Part shown: in pieces, positions 26,101 to 35,650 of the stretch
Position numbering within the stretch: the stretch's first letter is position 1
Layout of the letters: each line of letters opens with the position of its first letter
Source of the DNA: Diospyros lotus
Lineage: Eukaryota > Streptophyta > Magnoliopsida > Ericales > Ebenaceae
Reading direction: 5' to 3'
NCBI RefSeq assembly: GCF_014633365.1
Contig: NC_068340.1
Location: forward strand, 38,712,328-38,776,327
Length of the DNA stretch: 64,000 nt
Made by a program: the position numbers and the translations under genes
The notes under the pieces: model-generated
Databases searched by the model: none
What the model saw: only the letters and a program-made list of their open reading frames with translations
Told to the model about the DNA's origin: nothing

Positions 26101-28781
26101 ATGATAGCGGTGGAGGGCGAAGGTTGACGGACACTAGGATGACAACGACGGATGCTGAAACTTCTCTGTTCCTGGCGTTTTGACAGTAGCGACCGACTTG
26201 TCTACTAGAAGAATGGCAAATCGACGATGACTGTGGGTGGCTCTGATACCATATGATTAGACAATAGAACTACAATGATATCTTCACACACAATAACCTA
26301 CTCAACCTACAACATCTTATATATAAAATAACCCATTAATCCTCCCATTATTCAAACTAAAAGATGGAAAAAACAAACCCATAAATTATGGACACATGAT
26401 CCCTCAATTCGTGGGATCCCATAAATTGTGGATCCTTTGTCCCCATTACCTATAGTGTTTTCCTCTCTATAAACCATAAAATGTTTTTGTTGCTTCTCGA
26501 AGAGAGAGAGAGAGAGGGATAGCTTTGTTGGGGGAAGAGGAAGCTATATACAAATAAAACCCATTCCCGATCCTCGCAAATTGGGAAGCCTTGTGCACTG
26601 AGGACACCCTTTTTGAGGAAAATTAGATTATATTACTTTGATTATTTTGATTTTGTTGGAATAGAACTGCAGGTAAACAATAAAGCCCCCAAGTAGAACA
26701 TGACCATAGATGATTTCTGAGTCAGGTGGGTGATTTCCATTAATAATAAGAAGAATAACATAATGTGGTTTTGGCAGCTTTACCCTTGAAGCTGGCTCCA
26801 ACAGCATAAGCCTTCGACATTACCACTTCTGACATATCTGCACCATCAAACTTGGCATCTGACATTAGTGCTGCTGCAAGAGACTTCCCTTTCAGGTTTG
26901 ATTGTTCATTTGTGTAATCACAAAAGCGGAGATCAATTGGCTTGTCATAAACACCATTCGCTTGACCTATTGTGTTACCAACAAATGCACGCTCACATCG
27001 ATTGGGCTCTGTTGATAGAGGAGGCAGCCTCTGCAAACCAAACACATATTTCATTCTGGGCATCTTTCATAAGATCACAAACTAGTAAGTATATGTTATG
27101 GTTTTCATTATTGTTTGCTACTGACATCAGATACATTTAGCTAAACTAAGATGAAGCAGTTTGAAAATTATGAAGGGAAGTTGTTTCCAGAGGGATCTGG
27201 TCGTCTCATAGCTACAAAGGACAATACTGGCGATGTAAAAATAGGAAGGTCAGGTAAGAAATCCCCAAAACAAAGGGAAAGTTACAAACTGTTAATATTC
27301 ACTTACACTTTCATCAGTAATAGAAGGGTTTTATATGACAACCAAAAGGCCATCCAGTATGTGGTATAATACATTTCAACATGCCTGAGATAATTCAATT
27401 AATCCATTGGGTAATGATTTCATAATCAATACATTTAAACTTGTTTAGTGTACCAATTCCTATCTCGATAAGTTCTCTTTTGATTTCTCCTCTTAATCTT
27501 CCTCGGGAGACTCATATTTGGTTCAATCAATAATAGGGACATCATTTCTGTACCTGCAATTCAATATAGGTGGATCCATATCACATACTTATCTTTTTCT
27601 TTTTTGTCTCAACTTCCACCTTTAAGAATGAAAATGGAGGAATGACTCATTACTACTCCCAAAAATGGACTATAGCTTCTAAAATATACAATTATTTAGC
27701 TCAATTTTGAAATAGGACAATAGCAAAAATCCAGAGGTTACAAGCTAACCAGTCATAGAATGATTGAATGCTTTCCCAATCTTCTATTTATGGAGCAAAA
27801 TCAAGATCATGATCTCAGTTTTAAATACATCCGAGCAAAATTCAATTAACCAAAACTCCTAAAATGCCACAACTGGGAAAGTTCAACATTGATGCTGGAT
27901 GACGTCCTCCATCAACTTGTTTGGATACAGAAAGAAATTGCTTCAAGTTAGAAGAGATGCCGCCTTTATAATATACTGATTAGTCAGTAGAGCAAAGAAA
28001 AAAGTGAAATGGAATGTAAATAAAAACAAAAGAAATGAGAGGTTTTTTTCCTCTTAGTAAAAGGGGAAAACCCAAGAGCATGGGTAATCCGATGATGCCT
28101 TTTCATTGCCGCCCGATAGGTACACCAACAACTAAGGGGTGTCCCTATGTCTCGAGAATTCGGGCCAAGCACCAGATCACCCATTACGCCCGAGTCAACA
28201 CCAACTAGAGCCTCTTTAGTAATATCATAAGCTCCCACCCCTTCACATCCGAGGCCTGTATGGCCCGACACCACAAAAGCAGAAAAGGCAAGAGGAAAGA
28301 ACAGAGAGTTACAAGTAACCTGATTGGCGGCAATAACAGGGTAGGCAGTGGTCACTGCCCAAGCAGCAAGGATGCCACAAGCCACATTCCTCACTTCCTT
28401 CAAACCATCCGAACTCCCCCAAAATCTGTCACCATCCCCAGAAGCTGCTGTACATCAAACGAACACATGATAAACCAGTTAACCAAAATCACCCAAGTTA
28501 ATTTCAAATTCACAATCTTAAAGAAAAAGTAAAGGGCGCCAAGGCTCCTTTTCTTCCAATGCAAAACTGGCAAAAGTTTCTTTGCGACATATCTTCAAGC
28601 ACCAAAGAAGCATAAAGCAACCAAGCAAGCCACAAAACTATGTGTAAGACACATAATCCTAGAAAGCGGTGATGTTACCAGAGCAATTAACAAGTCGGAT
28701 AGAAGGGCGGAGCGTTATACGGCGTCGAGAGTAGCGAGGAGAGAGAGCGTATTGGGAGATTGAAAAGGAAAGGGTCGCCAT
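20147..28781 (-). CDS. TL17: Thylakoid lumenal 17.4 kDa protein, pentapeptide-repeat (TL17 type), four exons
   Basis: Nuclear gene for a chloroplast thylakoid-lumen protein of the pentapeptide-repeat family (from memory Arabidopsis At5g53490); its biochemical role is not established. Exons on the minus strand are 28781-28679, 28447-28320, 27030-26784 and 20370-20147. All junctions are GT-AG and phases agree, giving 233 aa. Residues 1-34 are Ser/Arg-rich like a plastid transit peptide. Residues about 54-75 form a hydrophobic lumen-targeting segment (GILAAWAVTTAYPVIAANQ). There is no twin Arg before it, so Sec-type import is likelier. Pentapeptide repeats of the A(D/N)LXX type follow from about residue 100 to 215 (VNFEKANLQGALFKNTVL). 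The C-terminus is ATLGCR. Intron 3 is 6413 nt because it holds a Ty1/copia element in the same orientation. Confidence 0.93.
20757..20786 (+). repeat. (GA)n-rich microsatellite in TL17 intron 3
   Basis: An imperfect run of GA units about 180 bp from the left LTR of the copia element. Confidence 0.85.
20963..21163 (-). repeat. 3' LTR of the copia element
   Basis: 201 bp, bounded on the minus strand by TGTAGATAATGG at the start and CTAATCA at the end. It aligns without gaps to 26254-26454. Confidence 0.92.
21164..21175 (-). other. Polypurine tract of the copia element
   Basis: CTTGAGGGGGAG on the minus strand directly precedes the 3' LTR, the expected place for plus-strand priming. Confidence 0.85.
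21171..25529 (-). pseudogene. Degenerate gag-pol of the copia element
   Basis: The gag start ATG is at 25529-25527 and its frame runs to 25053, then shifts. A CCHC zinc knuckle (CEHCKKLSHTKDMC) is encoded near 24720. A protease-like segment lies at 24611-24105, where the active-site motif reads NTGASDHM with Asn in place of the catalytic Asp. Integrase core pieces lie at 23830-23025 (FIDDHTRVCWIYL). RT pieces run 22953-21880. The RT/RNase H part is at 21878-21171 (SYQHSVGKLIYLSLTRPDIA, then LFNDSKSAISVVHNP). Multiple stops and frame changes separate the pieces. This fits a pseudogenised polyprotein. Confidence 0.9.
25530..26238 (-). other. Long GC-rich leader of the copia element
   Basis: About 0.7 kb between the primer-binding site and gag is clearly GC-richer than the rest of the element. 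It holds overlapping open frames on both strands (for example 26134-25658 minus, 158 codons) with Pro/Ser/His-rich, low-complexity translations and no recognisable domain. Untranslated leader is the simplest reading. Confidence 0.55.
26239..26251 (-). other. Primer-binding site (initiator tRNA-Met type) of the copia element
   Basis: TGGTATCAGAGCC on the minus strand begins two nucleotides after the 5' LTR. This is the usual plant PBS complementary to the 3' end of initiator tRNA-Met. Confidence 0.93.
26254..26454 (-). repeat. 5' LTR of the copia element
   Basis: 201 bp matching 20963-21163. The expected TG at its minus-strand start has become TA. Confidence 0.92.
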
Positions 28782-28875
28782 TTGAAGGGATTGCTTTGGC
28801 CTTTGGGCGTCTCTCAGTCGCTCGCAGCTTGTGTCCCAGGTCTATCCAGAGTTTGCAGAGAACGTACAGACATGT

Positions 28876-28887
28876 CTTATCCACGTG
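28876..28887 (-). promoter_or_regulatory. Adjacent G-box (CACGTG) and I-box (GATAAG) upstream of TL17
   Basis: On the minus strand CACGTG (28887-28882) is directly followed by GATAAG (28881-28876), about 100 bp upstream of the TL17 start codon at 28781. This G-box/I-box pair is a known light-response module in photosynthesis genes such as rbcS. Whether it lies in promoter or leader depends on the unmapped transcription start. Confidence 0.6.
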
Positions 28888-28899
28888 GCAGGACACGTC

Positions 28900-31412
28900 T
28901 GACAAGTCCAAACAAAGCATATTGCTTTGGCAAAAGCAATTTGTTTTGGGCTACATTATTTGATAATTTTGGGCTTCGAGAACCAAACTGGGCCATTGGC
29001 ATGCAAATTCGCCAAACAGAGGTGGGCTTTGGTTGCTTTACTATTCATACCGAGAACTGGCCTAACCCAATGTTCGGTTAAGTGGATGATGCTGCTGATC
29101 CAATTGAGCCCACAGTGCAGTGCAGCCCACACAGATTAAGCCCGGGCCCTTCGACCTTTTATGGGTATTTTTTTTCCCAATACTTAAAAATTATTCTCAA
29201 AATTAGGTGTTTCTTTGGATGTAAAAATGTTTTTAATATAAAATATTTTACACAAAATTATTTTTGTCTTATTTTTTGGTATTTGTTTGCTTTGTCAAAT
29301 AATTTTCAAAAATTAATTATATATATATACAAACATATTTAATATAAGTACATCTATGTATGTATGTGTATGTAAGTGTACATGTGTGCATGCATATGTA
29401 TGTATGTATTTATATATATACGAACATGTATTTGTATGTATTATGTATACATATATTTGCTTATAAATATACACATACATATGTGTAAAGATATTTTGAC
29501 TAAAAAATAATTTATTAACTTTGGTATAAATCGTAAAATGATTTACAAAATTTCAATTGGTAAGTTAATTTATATTATTTAGGGCAAAATGCGAATTTAA
29601 AGTAATGGGTTTGAATTGCATTAAACTTTGGTGATGTTTAAATAATATTATCTTATCTTATAGAATTATTGAATTTAAATAAGAAATTAATAATACTATC
29701 CAATCATTAAAGATGATTAAAGTATACCTAAAGTTATAAATAAAATCATAAAATGAGACTTTACAAGTTAACTTGAGTTTCTTTGTACTATTTTACTAGT
29801 CCAAAAAGTAAAAAAAAATTGTTCGAAAGCTATTTGTTTACCATTGCTATTATTCAAAATATACAACTACTATTTATAAACATATACTTAGAAAACTCAT
29901 TAAGTATGCATAATAGTTTACAAATCATATAAATTAGGTAAGAAAATAAATTGAAATCGATCATTTGTAAGAAAGTTTAGATCTGATCGTAGTTAAAACT
30001 ATTATAATCTCTTATTATCAAGCACACTTTTAATACAAGTTTATATAATATAAGAAATGAGAAAACTCTAAAACCATATCCCCTTTTGGAGAAGCAATAT
30101 TCCATATTGTGGCAAAGACCAACCCCATACCATCATCCCATAGGAAAACATTAGGTTTCACATCTTTAGAGTGGCTTTTCCATAAAAGACAATTTGATGA
30201 TGAACAGACCAGAGGAAAGCGAAAGCAAAACCCAAATCATCAAACTGCTTTAAAATGAAGCAAACCAGAGAGATCATGGATGCACCATCTTCGTGAAACC
30301 ATAGCAACAAAGATACGAGTGGATTTTGTTTCTGTTTATTGGCCTTTCTGCTGGGGCAGCATATACATGGCAGTAAATCTCTAGTATTCTTTACTTTGCT
30401 GGTTCACTACAAAATTTCTATACAGATATAACATACAGGTAAATACATTCCATGCTAAAATATATAGAACATTTTCTTTTTCTGGCTGATCCCTCTGGTA
30501 ACTCAATGATCCCATTGTGAAGCTGATGCAAAATGTGTTAGTGAAACAAAAGGGGATTATCAGTATATGGCTTCGATACAAGAATTGCCCGTCAGATGAC
30601 AGTCAGGAAGGATCCACCACAAATGGAAGGAGACAGCATTTTACTCGAAAATGATCAGAAATAAGAGATGGATAAGCCCAGCCCCCGGCACAACAGAAGA
30701 TTATCAAGCCATTCAACAAAGAGGTGCCCGAAACCACCATTTGACCAAGGCACCCAGTCGCGACTAGTCCCACCAACAATTGCACCGAATGGCAGACCGC
30801 CGACAGCTTAAATCATTCAGACCGGCCAAAATACCATAACAGATAAAGTTGGCTGAATTTGTGTCCAAACAAATTCAAGTACCAGCCCTGCGCTCTCTCA
30901 TCCAACTTTAGAGATCACAAAAGAGAGTATCAACAAGGTCCGCAGCCCAGCTGGACCGTGCAGGATACGCATCTCAGGTTGTTCCTGCTGGCACAGGCCT
31001 CCATTGAATTTCGGGGCCAGCGGGCATAAACCTCACTGGTAGAAGTCAAAGAATCCTGAATGGAGCTGTGAGCTCACAATGCAGATATGACACCTCCGTC
31101 GTTGATTTCCAGCCAGATTATAGGACAAGTGGAGACCACCTGTCATGACCCTATTATTGTACTCTTCTGAATTCTGATAAAGGGGCCAGACGAGAAACTC
31201 AAGACTGAGAAGAAAAAATCTTACAACGCACACATGCTTCACGAACAAAGCAAATTCAGGCTTGCAGCTTTGATATTGCCAAAAACACGCATTGCATGGC
31301 TGCCCATCCAGAAATGAATTTGCAATCAAGACTAAGAGGGCAAGCTAAAACCTGAAGCCAATAAAAGAGATTATCTCAGATTGTTTTAGAAATTCCACAT
31401 CCATCTAGCACA
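28900..31412. other. Spacer between TL17 and the WD40 gene
   Basis: 28945-29150 is the upstream region of TL17 and is rich in GGGCT/AGCCC motifs. 29150-30060 is AT-rich. 30340-31412 has a more balanced composition and is probably the 3' UTR and downstream flank of the WD40 gene. No protein gene is supported; frames of 60-98 codons there show no family features. Confidence 0.45.
29320..29480 (+). repeat. TA/TATG-rich simple-sequence tract
   Basis: About 160 bp of interleaved ATGT, ATGTGT and TATA units upstream of TL17. Confidence 0.85.
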
Positions 31413-34400
31413 TCAAAGAGCCACAGGTAAGCCATAATTGTGGAACGATCTAATTCGTCCATCCCTCCCAGCAGTAACAATAACCAGATTCCAGGCATGA
31501 GAACTGGATGTGCTCTGGCAAGCTCTTAGAAACTTGTAGTGTGACTTATGCATGGCAGATGGCCCAGCCCGAGCAGTTGGACCAAGCAGTTCCTCCTCTG
31601 GCCAAGTTGCAGATCCCTTGGGAAAAGACTCTAAGATGAACTCTTGGCTTAGAGAGAAACAAGCAGGTGATGAAGATGATGGCAATTCATTTGGTGAAGT
31701 CTCATTTAAGCCAGGCCAAGGTATGGCAATTGATGCATCGGCAAAGAACCGTTCCCAGGACCTTAGTATTTTGGGGCGGGACAGAAAAGGCTGCTCATGG
31801 TTAATGCAGTTCCATATGTACACATTCGAATCTTTACATGTGGAAACAATATGCTTTCCGTTTGAGGTGAAAAATGCGGAAAGTTGGTTTCCTGTATTAC
31901 GAAGGCCTATAGAAAGAGAGAGAGAGAGAGAGAGAGAGATTAAAATTGACATTAGTTGGCCCAAATTCAAAGAATAGAATCAATAAAATAACTCTTTTCA
32001 ATATAGGTATATTATACCATACTCGAAGTAATTTTTGGTTCCACAAAACAGTTATCAGAGTAATTATATGCAAATATTCAACCAGTATCAGATCAAATCA
32101 ACTCATCCGTGACATGACACAGTAAACCAACTCAGAAGGAATCACTTTTTACAAAACAATGATGGATTAACTCAAGTCCATCTATAAAGAATCAAGGACC
32201 ATAGAGGAAAGGCATACCCCTATATTTGCCGACTATATTGGTTCCATGAAGAATTCTGAGTTGTAAGCCTGCAGATGTGACCATGAGTTTACTTGGGTCT
32301 AGTGGGAAAAACTGCAATAAAATAACACATCATTAGCTGAACTATGCAGCCAGTAGACTATGGACTATGGATAAACAGAAACAAGGGAAACAAAAATGCA
32401 TGAAAGATGACTACCTGGAAGCCAGTTATCGATTTGCTTGTTGCCTTTTTCTTACTGTGTAAATCTATCTCAGCTTCCAGTCGAAAGTAACCATCTGATC
32501 CAATAAAAGAAGAAACTAATTAATAGATCAGAAGATTTCTTCAAATATCATAGGAATTTGAAATCATTTCATGACCTTCTCAGCTACCAATTTGTTGAGA
32601 ATCAACTATTTGACATTAAAGAGTACTAATTAACTACCGTTGCATTTGGAAACATCCATGACAATTGACATTAAGAGAACTACAAGCACCTTCAACTTTA
32701 GTTTGGTGCAGGACTTTATTTACTGAAATAGTATTGAAACAAAAATTGCATGCTACAGTAATACTAGGTTTAGAGAAATTATGCCAATGTTTCTATGTTG
32801 TGTTGCAAACAACTTAATTCATTCGCGAAGGTGACATAGTGGCCCTTACCCGATCTGTCATAAAACCAGCAAGTGCCTGCCATGGAACCAACAACTACAC
32901 CCTGTATGAGAAATGAGGAAACTGTTAGACAAGCCTCTTTAAGTTTCTAAAACTACATCCTCAATCCTGAAAGATGCCAACACTGAAAAAAGAAAAATGC
33001 CAAACCTGCCCACCAGGCCTATAACACACAGCTGTGACAATATCTCTTAGTTCTATCCAATCAATGACTTGGCAACCAGCAATTTCCCAGATCCGAACTT
33101 TTCCGTCAATTGAACCACTGATGAATTGATCATTATTTACAGGATTAAACTGAACAGATGTTACTGCACGACAAAAAAATTGAAGGGAGAAAAAAGAAAC
33201 TAATTAAAATGCTAACCAGGAAATAAATACTTTAGAAATCATGTCCTAATGGACCAATAAACCATGCCTGACATCTGCTAAGCACAATTATCTTAGGAAG
33301 AAACACACAAATAGCCAGAGGCGCACCATAATTACTATGTGAGAAAACTTTAAGGCAGTGCTCGCATCCCACTTGCCACAGACGAACGGTTTTATCAACT
33401 GATGATGACAGCAGATACTGCACGATGAACAGATATAATGAAAATCCAATTTCATTTTAATCTATCATGTTTGGAAAAACTTAACTACTCTAAATTTGAT
33501 TACTCACATTATTGGTTGACCAAGAGACCTCCAATATATCACCCTTGTGACCAGAGAACTGATGTACTGGCTCCTCCAATATCCTAAAGATCTTTGGAGG
33601 GAAGATGACACAAGCCGAATCTGCCGTTTTTCCTAGGCTCTTCAATTTCCCAAGTTTCTCTTTCTCCAAGATGAAGGGTGTCAGCTTAGAAAGATGATTA
33701 ACTGTAAAATAAATGCATGAAGGGTCAATATCTGGGATGTCAATTTCATTTGATCTTGCATCCTCCCCCACTTTCCATACACGCAAAATACCGTCCTCTC
33801 CAGCACTGGCAAGGTGCTGTCCGTCAAGGCTGAATCTCATTGTCAAAATTGGACCTTCATGGGCCGGGATATCTTGTCCACTAAATAGAGCAGAGAGTTC
33901 CTTCCACCGCTTTCTGAAATGACGAACCTTAACTCTCTGAACCCTAGCTCCTCGAACATGATAGGAGTAAGGGGATCTCGGTTTACTTGGTACCCCTTGC
34001 ATATCCGCCATGCATGTAAATGAAAACAATCTTCTTAACCACCTACTTTTTACTCTATTCTTTGCCCCTGCTAAGTTGTTAGCACCCTCAATTTCTCTCT
34101 CCCTAGATTGCTGAAGCATCGGAGCTGAAGAAGAAGTGCTCTCGAACTCTTGAGGCATCACCAATTGGTCCAAACCAAACACATTATTCTGGTTGCTTTC
34201 CTTTCTCAATTGATCTAAACAACACTCTATTCCACCGCCCAAATTCCCAATTCTGCATATGTTTGAGCCAGAGTCCTCTGGCACATCTGAAGCATCATTA
34301 GACCAACTTGACATGGAAGGCCGGGTTGAATAAAACTCTTCTTCAGAGGTTGGAGTCCTCAACACAGCCCTGCTAATTTCTCCGACTCTTCTATCAATCT

Positions 34401-34674
34401 CTCCTGTGAGAAGGCGGCATTCACCTCCCAACTTCTCCAGAACCATTCGATCCAGGTTCAACTTCAACCCGATCGAGTCTAAGAATTTGCTACGGCGCTC
34501 CTGAACGCTCTGCGGACTTCTAGTCCACACGTCATAATCAAAACAACTCGGTATGCTATTACGATCCACAAAACTGGAACTCGACGAGTCGAGGTGATCA
34601 GCTATTGATTTAATCGTGCCGCGGGCATCAAAAAATCGACATTCTTTGTCTTCCTCAATGAAGGCACCCATCAT
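31413..34674 (-). CDS. WD40-repeat (transducin-like) protein, seven coding exons
   Basis: A plant WD40 protein of the group that includes, from memory, Arabidopsis At5g53500; molecular function unknown. Coding exons on the minus strand are 34674-33508, 33417-33327, 33163-33006, 32901-32850, 32494-32415, 32311-32218 and 31906-31413. Every junction is GT-AG and in phase; total 711 aa. Residues 1 to about 270 are a non-repeat N-terminal region with Ser-rich stretches and a basic patch. WD repeats follow: [31 protein letters not shown]...[17 protein letters not shown]...[22 protein letters not shown], and a last one ending SNVYIWN. The C-terminal 120 residues are Ser/Pro-rich and end [18 protein letters not shown]. 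Two consecutive Met codons open the frame (34674 and 34671); the first was taken. The last acceptor sits right after a (CT)n tract. Confidence 0.93.
31914..31939 (-). repeat. (CT)n microsatellite acting as the polypyrimidine tract of WD40 intron 6
   Basis: On the minus strand about 13 CT units run directly into TTTCTATAG, the acceptor of the last exon. Confidence 0.75.
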
Positions 34675-35650
34675 TCCTTGGCTTCAACCCATGAAACCGC
34701 AGCTACAGCAAACAGCATTTTAAGCACTAGGCAATGTGCTAAATTCCCTAGAAACCAAAACCCGCAATAAAAAACAAAAGAAAAAGAAACAGAACACAAA
34801 AACCAAGATCAGTATAACAGCACTAAAGAAAAACAATTATTGAATCAAACACCACTAGAAACAGTATAATAATAACAAAAACAAAACGCAATCAATCCGA
34901 CATGGATCCCGATCCACACCCATTGAACCTGGTCTGCAATGCACTAAAAAAGCAGTAATTATTATACATAACTACGGAAGCATAGATACAGATATCCGCG
35001 AAATTATAAACCCTAGCTTCACTGACAAATAACCGATGCCCAAAGGAAGAAAAGAAAAGAAATCAAATCAAATCAAACCCATTAACCGGTAACGCCGGAG
35101 AGCCAATTTTCAGTTCGAAGCAAAAAAATTACAAAAGAGCACGAATTTTCAACATCGGGAAAATGAATGCGGGAACGAAAATCTCACATGGGTACAGCTC
35201 TATGACATTGAACTGGGTCTTCTCCAGAACCCGCCCTTCAATCACTCCGTATAAAATTCCTCGCTCTCTCTCTCTCTTCTTCCTCTTCTGCTGCTGCTTC
35301 TCCTCTTCTCTCTCCTGGTCCAAGCAAAGGAGAGGAAAAGCAGGAACTGAAGAAGAGTATTAGATCATGAAACTAAAGGAACGGGAGGGGCTGGAACGGT
35401 AAAAGAGGGAAAAGAAAATTCTGGGCGTTGGGGAAGCAAGCACTGCCTCGAGAATCGAGATTTGGTTTCCATGGTAGAAGAAGTGGTGGTGGTAGTAGTC
35501 GTAGTAGTAATAGTAAGAGTAGAGCAAGTGGTGTGCGTCATCACATCGTTAAGCGTTTCGCTCCATCTCCAAAATTTCACTTCTCCCTGCTTTGCGATAA
35601 ATAGTAAGTCGCCGCAGAATTTCATTCATAAATTTGATCAAACCCCATGC
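34675..35650 (-). promoter_or_regulatory. Leader (probable 5'-UTR intron) and promoter region of the WD40 gene
   Basis: On the minus strand a donor-like CCCAT/GTGAGA near 35196 and an acceptor GCTGTAG near 34706 would bracket a 5'-UTR intron of about 0.5 kb. Upstream lie CT-rich leader sequence (about 35260-35325) and an ACC/ACT trinucleotide run (35462-35525). The 86-codon frame at 35625-35365 is mostly a Thr run encoded by this simple sequence and is not called as a gene. A telo-box-like AAACCCTA is at 35009-35016. Confidence 0.45.

Larger units (their letters stand above)
20963..26454 (-). mobile_element. Complete but decayed Ty1/copia LTR retrotransposon inside TL17 intron 3
   Basis: A 5492-bp element with two 201-bp LTRs, a primer-binding site, a polypurine tract and gag-pol reading frames, all read on the minus strand. 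In minus-strand order the 5' LTR is at the right (26454-26254). Next come a leader of about 0.7 kb, gag, protease, integrase, reverse transcriptase (YVDDM motif encoded near 22120) and RNase H, ending at the PPT. Protease-integrase-RT order defines copia. The coding region is broken into many frames, so the copy is not autonomous. By eye the LTRs differ at about 9 of 201 positions, nearly all transitions. A clear 5-bp target-site duplication was not found. Confidence 0.93.

Noticed and set aside
25658..26134. 158-codon minus-strand ORF
   Set aside because: It lies in the copia leader between the primer site and gag, is Pro/Ser/His-rich and has no recognised domain.
31552..31977. 141-codon plus-strand ORF
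   Set aside because: It is antisense to the last WD40 exon, whose frame is in phase with six other exons; its tail encodes the GA microsatellite.
35365..35625. 86-codon minus-strand ORF upstream of the WD40 gene
   Set aside because: Its centre is a Thr run from a trinucleotide repeat in what is probably the leader or promoter of the WD40 gene.
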